Source: Bacillota bacterium
GTDB lineage: Bacteria; Bacillota; Dethiobacteria; DTU022
Reading direction: 5' to 3'
Length of the DNA: 58,950 nt
NCBI GenBank assembly: GCA_011389985.1
Contig: JAABTH010000014.1
Coordinates: 1-58,950 of the forward strand
The notes under the pieces were generated by a model that saw only the letters and a list, made by a program, of their open reading frames with translations, made no database searches and had not been told where the DNA came from. Below, piece after piece: positions 15,738 through 24,871 of the stretch. Made by a program: the position numbers and the translations under genes. Numbering within the stretch: position 1 is the stretch's first letter; the number at the start of each line of letters is the position of its first letter.

Positions 15738-16325
15738 TTAAGCTTTCTGGCCAAGCTTTGATTCTCTTCCTTCCCTGAGTCGGGTGATATTATCCCTGTG
15801 ACGATAGATAATTAGCAAAGCGGTTGCCACACCGAATACAATAAATTGCCAGTCGTAACCGAGTATTAAAAAAATGATTGGAACAAGTATCGATCCGATC
15901 ATTGAGCCCAATGACACATAACGCGTAACAGCAACTATCGTTACCGCGCAGAGGGCTAAAATTAATAAAGTCCAACCAGATACTGCAGCAAGAATCCCTA
16001 TGGCTGTTGCAGCAGCTTTACCACCTTTAAATTTCAGGAAAACAGGAAAACTGTGGCCGATCATGGCTAAGAAACCTGCTAAGAGATAAACTGCAGGAAG
16101 ATCACTGACTGCTTTGGCTAACATAACAGCAGCAAAACCTTTTAACATGTCGAGCAGGAAAACAGGCAGTGCCGCCTTCCAGCCTGCTACCCGCAGTACA
16201 TTGGTAGCGCCAATATTACCGCTTCCGTGTTTTCTGATATCAGTATGCAGAAATATTTTCGACATAATATAACCAAAAGGCAGTGAACCCAGCAGGTAAG
16301 CTGCTATTAAAACGATTAAAACCAC
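15738..16325 (-). CDS. plsY: Glycerol-3-phosphate acyltransferase PlsY
   Basis: The 195-residue membrane enzyme uses acyl-phosphate to acylate glycerol-3-phosphate, the first step of phospholipid synthesis. It has five or so membrane segments and the family motifs GSGNIGATNVLR, SFPVFLKFKGGKAAAT and a third conserved loop (SLGSMIGSI). The GTG start at 16325 follows GGGAGA and abuts the der stop codon, so translation of the two is likely coupled. Der-PlsY adjacency is a common Firmicute arrangement. Confidence 0.95.
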   Translation of the reverse strand: MVLIVLIAAYLLGSLPFGYIMSKIFLHTDIRKHGSGNIGATNVLRVAGWKAALPVFLLDMLKGFAAVMLAKAVSDLPAVYLLAGFLAMIGHSFPVFLKFKGGKAAATAIGILAAVSGWTLLILALCAVTIVAVTRYVSLGSMIGSILVPIIFLILGYDWQFIVFGVATALLIIYRHRDNITRLREGRESKLGQKA

Positions 16326-17657
16326 TTATGCATCTCCCCTTCTTTCTCTTTTTTTCAATTTAATTATTACAGGTGTGCCTTTAAAGCCAAATGATTCGCG
16401 CAGCCTGTTTTCCAGGTAACGCCTGTATGAGAAATGAATCAGGTCAGGTTCGTTGACAAAAAATACGAAAGTTGGTGGTTTTACTTCCGGCTGGGTAGCA
16501 TAAAAAAGTTTCACTCTTTTGCCTTTTACGCTAGGCGGCGGATTAACTGCCAGTGCATCTTCAAGTAGCTCGTTCAAAAGTGACGTGGGAATACGTTTAT
16601 GTTGTTCCTGCCAGGTTTCAATGATCAAAGGGAAAATCCTTTCCAACCGCCATCCGGTCAGAGCTGAAACAAAGATAACATGAGCATAGGATACAAAACC
16701 AAGCATACGGTTCAGATTGTCAAGATATTCTTCTCTTGCCTGTTGCCGTTCCCTGACCAGGTCCCATTTATTGACGACAAGAATAAGTCCGCGTCCGGCT
16801 TGGTCAGCGAAACCGGCCAATCTTTGATCCTGTTCGGTAATACCCTTTTCGCCATCGAGTAAGAGCAGGGCCAGGTCAGCTCGCTGCACAGCCTTTAGAG
16901 TTCGCAGTACGCTGTAGTATTCAACAGAATCTTTAACCTTACTTTTGCGTCTCATTCCTGCAGTATCGATTAAAACATAAGGCTGCTCTCTGTATTCGAA
17001 AACAGTATCAATGGCGTCACGGGTGGTGCCGGGCATACTGTTCACAATAACCCTTTCTTCACCCAGAATACTGTTGATCAGTGAAGATTTACCCACATTG
17101 GGCCGGCCGATAACAGCTACTTTGACAGCATCAGCGGCATACTCGGCAATTTGCTCTTCTTCGGGTGGCAGCATACTGCAGACAAGGTCAAGCAGTTCGC
17201 CACTACCTTTACCATGTGCAGCAGACACTGTATATGGATCCCCCAAACCCAGCCCGTAAAAACCATATTTTACAGGCTCCATTTCAAAATGATCAATTTT
17301 ATTAACTACAGGTATGACCGGTTTTCCGCTGCGCCTGAGCATTTCACCAATTTCTTCATCAAGGGCGGTCAAACCTTCGCGTCCGTCGAGCAGAAAAATA
17401 ATAACCTGTGCTTCTTCCACGGCAAGTTCAATCTGGCGCCTGACCTGCGACGCAAGCTGATCATCTCTCCCAAAAGTAAGCCCGCCTGTATCGATTATAA
17501 CTAAGTTCCTGCCACACCATTCAGATGTACCGTAAAGACGATCACGTGTTACGCCGGGTACTTTTTCTTCAATTGCTGTTCTTGCAGCCGTTAAACGGTT
17601 AAAAAGCGTGGATTTGCCCACGTTTGGCCGACCGACTATTGCTATGATATTATTCAT
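16326..17657 (-). CDS. der: Ribosome-assembly GTPase Der (EngA)
   Basis: The 443-residue protein has two tandem GTPase domains, each with a P-loop GRPNVGKS(T/S) (near residues 8-16 and 184-192), DTGG/DTAG switch motifs and NK(I/W)D specificity motifs. A C-terminal KH-like domain follows. Der is an essential GTPase for 50S subunit assembly. AGAAGGGGT precedes the ATG. It lies between the DUF512 radical-SAM gene and plsY, within a leftward operon. Confidence 0.97.
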   Translation of the reverse strand: MNNIIAIVGRPNVGKSTLFNRLTAARTAIEEKVPGVTRDRLYGTSEWCGRNLVIIDTGGLTFGRDDQLASQVRRQIELAVEEAQVIIFLLDGREGLTALDEEIGEMLRRSGKPVIPVVNKIDHFEMEPVKYGFYGLGLGDPYTVSAAHGKGSGELLDLVCSMLPPEEEQIAEYAADAVKVAVIGRPNVGKSSLINSILGEERVIVNSMPGTTRDAIDTVFEYREQPYVLIDTAGMRRKSKVKDSVEYYSVLRTLKAVQRADLALLLLDGEKGITEQDQRLAGFADQAGRGLILVVNKWDLVRERQQAREEYLDNLNRMLGFVSYAHVIFVSALTGWRLERIFPLIIETWQEQHKRIPTSLLNELLEDALAVNPPPSVKGKRVKLFYATQPEVKPPTFVFFVNEPDLIHFSYRRYLENRLRESFGFKGTPVIIKLKKRERRGDA

Positions 17658-17681
17658 TATTTCTGACCCCTTCTGCTTCGA

Positions 17682-19025
17682 TTAACAATTAACATTTGAA
17701 GCAACTTCTTTAATACTGAACAAAAGTTCAATTGGCCCGCTTGTCGCAATGACCCGTTTATTAATTTTTTTACTTAAATCTGCAAGACTCATATTGTCAA
17801 GAAAAAGATCGCTATTATCCTTTAAGAGGGACTTGCTTAAAAATACAACATCACCCTGTATATTTCCTTCCAGGGCACAGATTAAATCGCTTCCGGTCAG
17901 CAAACCTGCAACTGTTACCGAGTCGCCGAAAAATAGATTTTCAGCAACTATTAACTGCAATTTTAGCCCCTTTATCTCAGAAAAAACATTTACAAGCTTA
18001 GTAAGCAGATGTTTGGCCGATTTTCCGGTAACAACAGTTGCACTAAGATCATTTAAAATATTTTGCGGTTTAATTTTATCTGCTTCTATTAATTCGTTTA
18101 AAAAAATTCTTGCGAGCCCCACTCCGTTTTCCAACTGCGGAAATCCTTCATATGCTTCTTCACTCGGATAAGACCTTCCAGCCATACCATAAAATTCATC
18201 GGCAAGAAATACAAACCTGCTGTTCCTGGATTTCAGATAATCTGTCTGCAAAGATTCAATCAGCTTAATTAATTCAGCTGCTTCCGCTGCAGTAAATTTT
18301 TTAAGCGGTATCAGATTTTGACGATGTTCAGTCAGACCTACCGGTACCAGTGCAACCGTGAGCAGATTATTTCCGAGTTTGTCCAGGCCGTCCAATGTTC
18401 TTAACAGTTCCTCACCAGTATTATAACCAGGGCATAATACTATCTGGGCATGTACAGATATTCCTGCTCCTGTTAACTTTTTTAAATAGTGCAAACCTTT
18501 GACCGCTTTTTTGGTACCGAACATCTGGTGGCGAAGTTCAGGATTCGTGGTGTGTACCGATACATAAAGCGGACTCAATTGCAGTTTTAAAATCCTTTGA
18601 TATTCAGCCTCGGTCATTCTGTTCAGCGTAATAAAGTTACCGTATAAAAATGACAACCTGTAATCATCATCCTTTACGTAGAGGGAATCCCTCATACCAA
18701 GAGGGTTTTGATCCACAAAACAAAACAGGCAGCGGTTTGGACAGCGTTGAAGAGGCGCAATCGCAGGGGAGCTGAATTCCAATCCCGGCGACATCGCTTT
18801 GGGCAAACTGAGTTTAACCCTTCTCATAAAACCTTGATCGGTAATAAACAGCATTGTCAACCGATCATCTGCTGTAAGAATGCGGTAGTCCAGAATATCC
18901 CCGACCGTTTGATTGTCGATTCTAAGAAGTTTCCACCCCGGCTTTACTCCTGCTTTATCAGCCGGTGAGCCGGTTTGAACATTTTCAATTAAATGGCCTT
19001 GAGCGTTTGCATATTTATGAATCAT
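17682..19025 (-). CDS. PDZ plus radical-SAM plus DUF512 protein
   Basis: The 447-residue protein starts with a PDZ-like segment (about 1-50, VQTGSPADKAGVKPGWKLLRID). A radical-SAM-like cysteine motif CPNRCLFCFVDQNP (Cys95, 99, 102) follows, and the C-terminus is the DUF512 domain. The family is widespread in Clostridia, always near der, but its reaction is unknown to me. I used the ATG at 19025 with AAAGAGGT before it; the earlier ATG at 19058 lies inside the fni reading frame. The start overlaps the end of fni by one or two bases, so expression is probably coupled. Confidence 0.85.
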   Translation of the reverse strand: MIHKYANAQGHLIENVQTGSPADKAGVKPGWKLLRIDNQTVGDILDYRILTADDRLTMLFITDQGFMRRVKLSLPKAMSPGLEFSSPAIAPLQRCPNRCLFCFVDQNPLGMRDSLYVKDDDYRLSFLYGNFITLNRMTEAEYQRILKLQLSPLYVSVHTTNPELRHQMFGTKKAVKGLHYLKKLTGAGISVHAQIVLCPGYNTGEELLRTLDGLDKLGNNLLTVALVPVGLTEHRQNLIPLKKFTAAEAAELIKLIESLQTDYLKSRNSRFVFLADEFYGMAGRSYPSEEAYEGFPQLENGVGLARIFLNELIEADKIKPQNILNDLSATVVTGKSAKHLLTKLVNVFSEIKGLKLQLIVAENLFFGDSVTVAGLLTGSDLICALEGNIQGDVVFLSKSLLKDNSDLFLDNMSLADLSKKINKRVIATSGPIELLFSIKEVASNVNC

Positions 19026-19026
19026 T

Positions 19027-20088
19027 TTAACCTCTTTGGGCGTAATAATTTGGTTCAAACCCCCGCCTTTGCATCCATTCAGCAGTTAAACCGGTTATCA
19101 CCAGTGATTTTTTCCTTAATTGGTCGAGATTTTTAGAACCGGTCATCATCATAATTAATTTTATTTCATGTTCAATTTTATTGATCCACTTGACAAGGGC
19201 ATTTTGTCCATAATTCGCTAAAATGTACAGAGGCATTCCGGCCATTCCTATAGCCTGTGCCCCTAAAGCGAGAGCTTTTGCTATATCAGACGAATTATGC
19301 ATTCCACCAGAAACAAAAATATCAATTTTGCGATCACCGATACCCTCTGATACTTCCAACAAGCTTATTATCGTCGGTAATCCCCAATTAGCAATTTCCG
19401 GCGATAGTTTTCTGCCTGAACGGCTGCTTTCAAGATAAGCGAAGTTAGTGCCCCCCTTACCTCCAACATCAATACCGTTTACTCCGCATTTGGCAATCAG
19501 GGATGCTTCTTCTTTTGCCATACCGAAACCAACTTCTTTAGCTATTACAGGCATCGGGCTCCATTCAACTATATTTCTGATTCGCTCAACCATCCCCCCA
19601 AATGCAGATTCCCCTTCCCTCATAATAAGTTCCTGGGGAACGTTTAAATGGATTTGCAAAGCATCAGCATTGATCATCTTTGCCGCCCGTGAAGCCATCG
19701 ATGGATCAGCGTAAGAGCCTATATTAGCCCATATTTCACCTTGCGGGTTAAGATCTCTTACTATTCGAAAACTGCGGCTTATTTTTAAGGTTTTAGATTC
19801 AAGGGCAATCATCTGAGAGCCAACTGCCATTGGAATGCTGCATGATTTTGCTGCCATTGAAAGAGCAGCGTTGACTCTTAAGGCAATTTCTGTTCCGCCG
19901 GTTATAGCATTAATAAAAAGGGGCGAACGATGAGTTCGCCCCAGGTATTCAGATTCCAGACTGATTGTTTCAAAGTTAAAGTTTGGCAAGCAGTTGTGCA
20001 CAAAGTTAATTTCAGAAAAATCGGCTCTTCCCGGTATTTTTCTTATTACTCCGTAAAGGTGATCGTTTTTACGATTCAACCTGGACAT
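19027..20088 (-). CDS. fni: Type 2 isopentenyl-diphosphate delta-isomerase
   Basis: This 353-residue FMN-dependent isomerase interconverts IPP and DMAPP. It shows the TIM-barrel motifs of the family: NAITGG, ALQIHLNVPQE, PVIAKEVGFGM and the glycine-rich phosphate site FVSGGMHNSSD. It requires reduced FMN, which fits an anaerobe. The ATG overlaps the ispH-rpsA stop (TAATG). With ispH directly upstream, this puts the last steps of the DXP route side by side; dxs and ispA lie 17-22 kb further on. Confidence 0.95.
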   Translation of the reverse strand: MSRLNRKNDHLYGVIRKIPGRADFSEINFVHNCLPNFNFETISLESEYLGRTHRSPLFINAITGGTEIALRVNAALSMAAKSCSIPMAVGSQMIALESKTLKISRSFRIVRDLNPQGEIWANIGSYADPSMASRAAKMINADALQIHLNVPQELIMREGESAFGGMVERIRNIVEWSPMPVIAKEVGFGMAKEEASLIAKCGVNGIDVGGKGGTNFAYLESSRSGRKLSPEIANWGLPTIISLLEVSEGIGDRKIDIFVSGGMHNSSDIAKALALGAQAIGMAGMPLYILANYGQNALVKWINKIEHEIKLIMMMTGSKNLDQLRKKSLVITGLTAEWMQRRGFEPNYYAQRG

Positions 20089-22304
20089 TATTCCTGTCCG
20101 CCTTCCACCTTTTCATCAACTTCGTTATTAGCGTTTAAAGTTTCTTCAACTGTTTCATTGTCTTCATTTGCCTGGTAATCTTCATTTTCAAAAAGATCGC
20201 CAAATACATCGCCAAGAGTCACATTACCGTTTTCATTTCCATTACCTGAGGATATGTTCTGCGCAACCATCACTCCCCCGGCTTCTTTAATACTCAGGCT
20301 GATTCTCTTCGATTTTGCTTTAACTTCAATTATTTTAACTTCAACTTCTTCTCCTTCGGTGAGAACTTCTGAAGGGTGCTTAACATGATAATCAGCCAGT
20401 TGAGATATATGAGCAAGACCTTCGACTCCTGGTTTAAGCTCTATGAATGCTCCAAAATTAACAAGCCTGGTAACTTTTCCGGTCATAAGTTGTCCACTTT
20501 CGAGATCTTCGGCTGCTTTGGTCCAGGGATCAGGCTGTGTTTTCCTGATGCTCAGGCTAATCCGCTCTTTTTCCGGAATAACCTCCAAAACTTTAACTTC
20601 AATTTCTTCACCGACTTTTAAAACTTCTCCCGGATGATTCACTCTCTCCCAGGATAGTTCAGATATGTGAACTAATCCGTCGATGCCACCGACATCAACA
20701 AAGGCGCCAAAATCAGTCAAACGTTTAACTGAGCCGGTAATAGTAGAACCGACTTCAATAGCTTTTAGAGTTTCTTCTTTGGCTTTTTCGGTCTCTTCTT
20801 CAATTATCTTTTTACGTGATAAAATCAGTTTTCCTTTTTCGCGATCAAACTCGATTATTTTAAACCGAATCTGCTGATCCTTAAATTCATTAAAATCAGG
20901 AATAAATCTAACATCAACAAGTGAACCGGGCATAAAACCTTCAATACCGTCACCCAGATCTATGACCATGCCGGCTCCGACAACCTGTTTGACCGGTGCT
21001 TCTATTATTATATTCTCTTCAAGAGACTGTTCAAGTTCCTGAAGTCTTTTTTCGCGGGCCAATCTTTTATGTGAAACCACTACCTTCCCGTCCTGGTCAT
21101 CAATATCGAGCACTGTTACCTCAAGATCATCTTCAGGGGTAAATAATTCTGCAAGAGTTTTACCTGCGGGTAAGTGCACTTCGTTAATCGGGAGTATAGC
21201 TTCGGTTTTTGAGCCTATATCCACGAAAACCTCTTCTTCGGTAACCCTTGCAACCTTGCCGGTCACCTGTTCCCCAACCTGAGGCACTTTCACATCTTCA
21301 TTAAAATCAAACTGTTCTTCTTCATTTTCTTCTTCATTTTCTTCTTCATTCACTTCGTTTACTTCATTTACTTCTTCTACTTCCTCTTTTTCCTCTTCAG
21401 CTTTCACTTCTTCTGCTTTTACTTCTTCTGTCTCTGCTTCCTCACTCTTTACCTCTTCATTCTGCATTTCCATGTTTTCATTTTCCATCCTTTCCACTAC
21501 CTCCTTTATCGTCCAGGGGGGAGTTGATGCACCGGCTGTGACACCAATTACATTGTATCGTTTCAAAAATGATCGATTCAACTCCCAAAATTTATTAACC
21601 CGGCAGGTCGGTTTCAACCTCCGGCAGATATCATAAAGGGCATTTGTATTTGCGCTAGTTTCGCTACCAACCACAACCAGCGCATCAACCCTTTGCGCCA
21701 AATCAGTTGCCTCTTCCTGTCTTAATCTTGTTTCAGGACAGAGAGTTTTATATACAAGAGCCAGGGGTGATTTTTCTCTGAATAGCCTGCCTGCTTGTAA
21801 GTAAGCATCAGGGTTTGCTGTTGTTTGTGCGATCAAAGCCGCAGGCTCATTTATTTCAATATCTTTCAGTTCATCAGGATTTGAAAAAACCCTGGAATTT
21901 TCTCCGGCCCAACCAACTAAACCGATAACTTCGGGATGATTTTCGTTGCCAAATATGTACACGTAGAAATTCTTATCTTTTAAGTCAGCGGCAATGTTTT
22001 GCACCTTTTTTACACGTGGGCAGGTCAGATCAATTATATCTAAATGAATAAAAGAGTTTAACTTATTAATAGTTTCAGGAGCTTCACCGTGAGTACGAAT
22101 AGCCAAAAAGGTTCCCTCTGCTTTTTCAGGATCATCAACTGCTGTTACATACCTTTCTTCCAGGTAATCAATTACCTCTTCATTATGAACAATAGGTCCC
22201 AGGGTTGAACCTGCTCCGCGCTTCTTTGCTTTTTCGGTAAGAACGTTAACTGCCTCTCTGACTCCTGAGCAAAATCCGGCTTTTTCTGCTTTAATTACCT
22301 TCAT
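20088..22304 (-). CDS. ispH-rpsA: Bifunctional IspH (HMBPP reductase) and ribosomal protein S1
   Basis: The 738-residue fusion starts with IspH (about 1-280), a 4Fe-4S enzyme that makes IPP and DMAPP from HMBPP. Its three cluster cysteines are in GFCSG (Cys12), TCPRVKK and LCPETRLRQ. A Glu-rich linker (about 285-340) leads to four S1 RNA-binding domains (about 345-690), the bacterial bS1 module. Fusion of these two is known in Clostridia. I chose the ATG at 22304, preceded by GAGGAG, over an ATG 15 bases earlier. It overlaps nothing but lies four bases after plsC. Separate cleavage products cannot be excluded. Confidence 0.95.
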   Translation of the reverse strand: MKVIKAEKAGFCSGVREAVNVLTEKAKKRGAGSTLGPIVHNEEVIDYLEERYVTAVDDPEKAEGTFLAIRTHGEAPETINKLNSFIHLDIIDLTCPRVKKVQNIAADLKDKNFYVYIFGNENHPEVIGLVGWAGENSRVFSNPDELKDIEINEPAALIAQTTANPDAYLQAGRLFREKSPLALVYKTLCPETRLRQEEATDLAQRVDALVVVGSETSANTNALYDICRRLKPTCRVNKFWELNRSFLKRYNVIGVTAGASTPPWTIKEVVERMENENMEMQNEEVKSEEAETEEVKAEEVKAEEEKEEVEEVNEVNEVNEEENEEENEEEQFDFNEDVKVPQVGEQVTGKVARVTEEEVFVDIGSKTEAILPINEVHLPAGKTLAELFTPEDDLEVTVLDIDDQDGKVVVSHKRLAREKRLQELEQSLEENIIIEAPVKQVVGAGMVIDLGDGIEGFMPGSLVDVRFIPDFNEFKDQQIRFKIIEFDREKGKLILSRKKIIEEETEKAKEETLKAIEVGSTITGSVKRLTDFGAFVDVGGIDGLVHISELSWERVNHPGEVLKVGEEIEVKVLEVIPEKERISLSIRKTQPDPWTKAAEDLESGQLMTGKVTRLVNFGAFIELKPGVEGLAHISQLADYHVKHPSEVLTEGEEVEVKIIEVKAKSKRISLSIKEAGGVMVAQNISSGNGNENGNVTLGDVFGDLFENEDYQANEDNETVEETLNANNEVDEKVEGGQE
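21318..21468 (-). repeat. Low-complexity tandem repeats encoding the acidic linker
   Basis: Imperfect copies of short units (TTCTTCATT-like on the plus strand) encode a linker of nearly only Glu, Asn, Val and Lys between the IspH and S1 parts. Slippage could vary its length between strains. It is coding, with no stop codon in the frame. Confidence 0.8.
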
Positions 22305-22308
22305 AAAA

Positions 22309-22926
22309 TTACTCCTCATTGCTATGGGCGGGTAGCAAGCAGGCTATATTATCCATGATTTGCCTGCTCATTTGGTCCAGTTGAGCCTTTTTTTCATCTC
22401 TCTGTTCATATACCAGGGGCGGAAGAACAAATGGTTTGCCGATATGAAGCCTTAATGGCTTGAAAAGGCGGTAGGGTCCTTCTACAGCCACTGGCAGAAT
22501 GGGCGCACCGCTGCGAACAGCAATTAAAGCGGCACCATTGTATGCTTTTTGCAGTTGACCGCTTTTACTGCGTGATCCTTCCGGAAATAGACCTAATACA
22601 TGCCCCTCTTTTAATACCTGATAAGACCATTTTATCGCTCCGTAATCTGCATCCTCCCTGCTTACAGGAAAAGCGCCAACTTGACGAAAGAGATATCCTA
22701 TTAAAGGATTTTTAAAAAGATCTCGTTTTGCCATAAACTTGATATCATACCATGCGGGAAAAGCTACCCCGATTGTAACCGGATCGATCCATCTGATATG
22801 GTTTGAACAGATAATAAATGGTTTTCGGCTGGGGACATTTTTCATACCAGATACTCTGAGACGGAAAATTGTTTTAATATAAATAGCGAACACTAACCGT
22901 CCAAATTTATATAGCAATCCTTTCAC
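22309..22926 (-). CDS. plsC: 1-acyl-sn-glycerol-3-phosphate acyltransferase
   Basis: The 205-residue membrane-associated enzyme makes phosphatidate from lysophosphatidate. The HX4D catalytic motif is NHIRWID (His43, Asp48) and the substrate motif is FPEGSRSKSGQ (near 116). An N-terminal hydrophobic stretch anchors it. The start is either the GTG at 22926 or the TTG at 22917; both have modest ribosome sites. It lies between cmk and ispH-rpsA, the usual cmk-plsC-ispH/rpsA order of Clostridia. Confidence 0.93.
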   Translation of the reverse strand: MKGLLYKFGRLVFAIYIKTIFRLRVSGMKNVPSRKPFIICSNHIRWIDPVTIGVAFPAWYDIKFMAKRDLFKNPLIGYLFRQVGAFPVSREDADYGAIKWSYQVLKEGHVLGLFPEGSRSKSGQLQKAYNGAALIAVRSGAPILPVAVEGPYRLFKPLRLHIGKPFVLPPLVYEQRDEKKAQLDQMSRQIMDNIACLLPAHSNEE

Positions 22927-22946
22927 CCTGCTTCCATTCAGTGCAA

Positions 22947-23615
22947 CTAATTGTCAATTCTCTTTATGATCTGATCAACTACCTCTTCAAATGACATCCC
23001 CGTGGTGTCGATCATCACAGCATCAGCTACCCGGGTCAGTGGTGAATCGGATCTGTTTGAATCTATCTCATCTCTGCGTTTTATTTCTGCTGCTACTCCA
23101 TTCAGAGATAAAGTCATATTTTTTTTAAGTTGCTCCCGGTTACGGCGTTTTGCCCTTTCTTCGAGAGATGCATCGAGGTAAAATTTATACCTGGCATCAG
23201 GCATAACCCTCGATCCAATATCCCGGCCTTCCATAATTATTCTGTCTGTTTCATCTGCAATTTTCTGCTGCATGGTCACCAGTCGTTTTCGTACGAGAGA
23301 TATACAGGAAACGGGAGAAACGAGTTCATTAACATGAGACATCCTAATCTCTTCTGTTACATCTTCGCCATCAAGAAATACTTTATCATCAGTTCCGATC
23401 TGAACTGCAGTGCTGTCAAGCATTTCACTTAAAGATTCTAGATCGGCAAGATCTAAATTTTCCCTGAATATTTTCAGTGTTATTGCCCTGTACATTGCGC
23501 CTGTGTCAAGATATTTAAGACCTAATCTTTTTGATATTTCACGGGCTACAGTACTTTTACCCGCCCCGGCAGGTCCGTCAATCGCTACTCTCAGGCGTTT
23601 GTTGTTTGTTTCCAT
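22947..23615 (-). CDS. cmk: Cytidylate kinase
   Basis: The 222-residue protein phosphorylates CMP and dCMP. The P-loop is GPAGAGKST (about 14-22), followed by YLDTGAMYRAITL and the family's NMP-binding insert (EGRDIGSRVMPDA). Length and motifs are typical. AAAGGTGA precedes the ATG. It is followed by plsC, 20 bases on. Confidence 0.97.
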   Translation of the reverse strand: METNNKRLRVAIDGPAGAGKSTVAREISKRLGLKYLDTGAMYRAITLKIFRENLDLADLESLSEMLDSTAVQIGTDDKVFLDGEDVTEEIRMSHVNELVSPVSCISLVRKRLVTMQQKIADETDRIIMEGRDIGSRVMPDARYKFYLDASLEERAKRRNREQLKKNMTLSLNGVAAEIKRRDEIDSNRSDSPLTRVADAVMIDTTGMSFEEVVDQIIKRIDN

Positions 23616-23653
23616 TCTTCACCTTTTTGGGTCAGTTATTTACTAACTCATAT

Positions 23654-24022
23654 CTACATGTCACGTAGTTTATAAGTATCCCTTAAGTATACGTGAGATA
23701 TTTGATCCTGTGCTAACTTTGTATTATACAGCATTAAAACCCGAATACACCGGGGCAGCGAAGAGGGAACATCTATTTCTACGCAGCAAAACAAGGGGAC
23801 ATTGGTCCAGCCCATTTCACGTGCTGCTTTTGCCGGGAAAGCACTGTTCAAATCGGGAGTGGAAGAAAAATGAACTGCTGCTAGATCATCAGCAATGATA
23901 TTATTATTATTTCTTACCATTTCAAGAAGCAGTTCAGTTGTAGCTTTATAGATTTCTTTAGCTTCATTTTTATTTACTGTAGTTGCGCCTCTGATACCGC
24001 GCACCACTGGAGTATCTTTCAT
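23654..24022 (-). CDS. aroH: Chorismate mutase, AroH type
   Basis: The 122-residue protein is a monofunctional AroH-class (trimeric, Bacillus-type) chorismate mutase that turns chorismate into prephenate for Phe and Tyr synthesis. Family features are the N-terminal VRGIRGATTVNKNE, the FSSTPDLNSAFPAKAAR block and the late VLMLYNT/YLRDT segments with the active-site arginine. AAGGA lies four bases before the ATG. It is close upstream of cmk. The shikimate genes aroQ, aroK and aroE lie 30 kb away. Confidence 0.95.
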   Translation of the reverse strand: MKDTPVVRGIRGATTVNKNEAKEIYKATTELLLEMVRNNNNIIADDLAAVHFSSTPDLNSAFPAKAAREMGWTNVPLFCCVEIDVPSSLPRCIRVLMLYNTKLAQDQISHVYLRDTYKLRDM

Positions 24023-24122
24023 ATAGTCCTTGCTCCCATAACATGACTGTTTAGCTCTGGATTGCCTTTTTGAAGCATACCTATTCTCTCATTAATCGAA
24101 ACAATTTGCAAGTTGAAAAGCC

Positions 24123-24842
24123 TTACAAACCTACTAAGCGGTAAAGCATGCTGATTTCATCATTATTTAAACGGCGAAAAGATCCTTCCGGCAATTTATC
24201 TGCTTTCAAACCGGCGAAACTTTCGCGGTGTAATTTAAGAACCGGGTGGCCTGCTGCGGAACACATATTTTTCACCTGGTGTTTTTTACCTTCTGTAAGA
24301 GTTATTTCTAATAAGGCAGATCTTTTTTTATACTCTGTTTTTACTAACCTTACCCAAGAAGGAGAGGTTTTTTTCCCTTCGATGATCATCCCATCACTCA
24401 TTTTTTTCATGGTACCTCTTTCAGGTAAGCCTCTGACCCACGCCCTGTATACTTTTTTAATTCCGTAACTTGGATGTGTCAGTCTGAATGCCAGTTCGCC
24501 GTCATTTGTCAATAAAAGCACTCCGCTTGTATCAGCATCCAGACGGCCGACCGGATATACTCTTGCCTTAGTTGATTTTAACAGGTCTGTCACTTTCGGC
24601 CTGTTGTGAGTGTCATGAGCCGTTGATATGTAACCTGAGGGCTTATTTAAAAGGTAATATGCTTTTTCTTCCAAACCACCCACAATGATCCCATCAACTT
24701 CAACAGTATCATCTGTATCAACTAAAGTCTGGGGTAGTAAGGCCGGTTCACCGTTGACCTTAACTCTGCCCTCTGCAATAAGGATTTCCGCTCTGCGGCG
24801 GGAAGTAACGCCCGCATTTGCCAGATATTTTGCCAAGCGCAT
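24123..24842 (-). CDS. rluB: rRNA pseudouridine synthase, RluB/RsuA type
   Basis: The 239-residue protein has an S4 RNA-binding domain (about 1-60: MRLAKYLANAGVTSRRRAEILI...) and a TruA-unrelated RsuA-type catalytic domain with the active-site Asp in GRLDADTSG. It isomerises a uridine in rRNA, in RluB at 23S U2605. AGCAGGT precedes the ATG. It comes directly after scpB, an arrangement common in Firmicutes (scpA-scpB-rluB). RluB versus RsuA is not resolved by length alone, but the scpB neighbour favours RluB. Confidence 0.92.
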   Translation of the reverse strand: MRLAKYLANAGVTSRRRAEILIAEGRVKVNGEPALLPQTLVDTDDTVEVDGIIVGGLEEKAYYLLNKPSGYISTAHDTHNRPKVTDLLKSTKARVYPVGRLDADTSGVLLLTNDGELAFRLTHPSYGIKKVYRAWVRGLPERGTMKKMSDGMIIEGKKTSPSWVRLVKTEYKKRSALLEITLTEGKKHQVKNMCSAAGHPVLKLHRESFAGLKADKLPEGSFRRLNNDEISMLYRLVGL

Positions 24843-24871
24843 ATTATTACCTGCTTATCCATTAAATATGA

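Noticed and set aside
21318-21468. CRISPR-like or satellite array
   Set aside because: The repeats are short, imperfect and in frame, encoding a Glu-rich linker.
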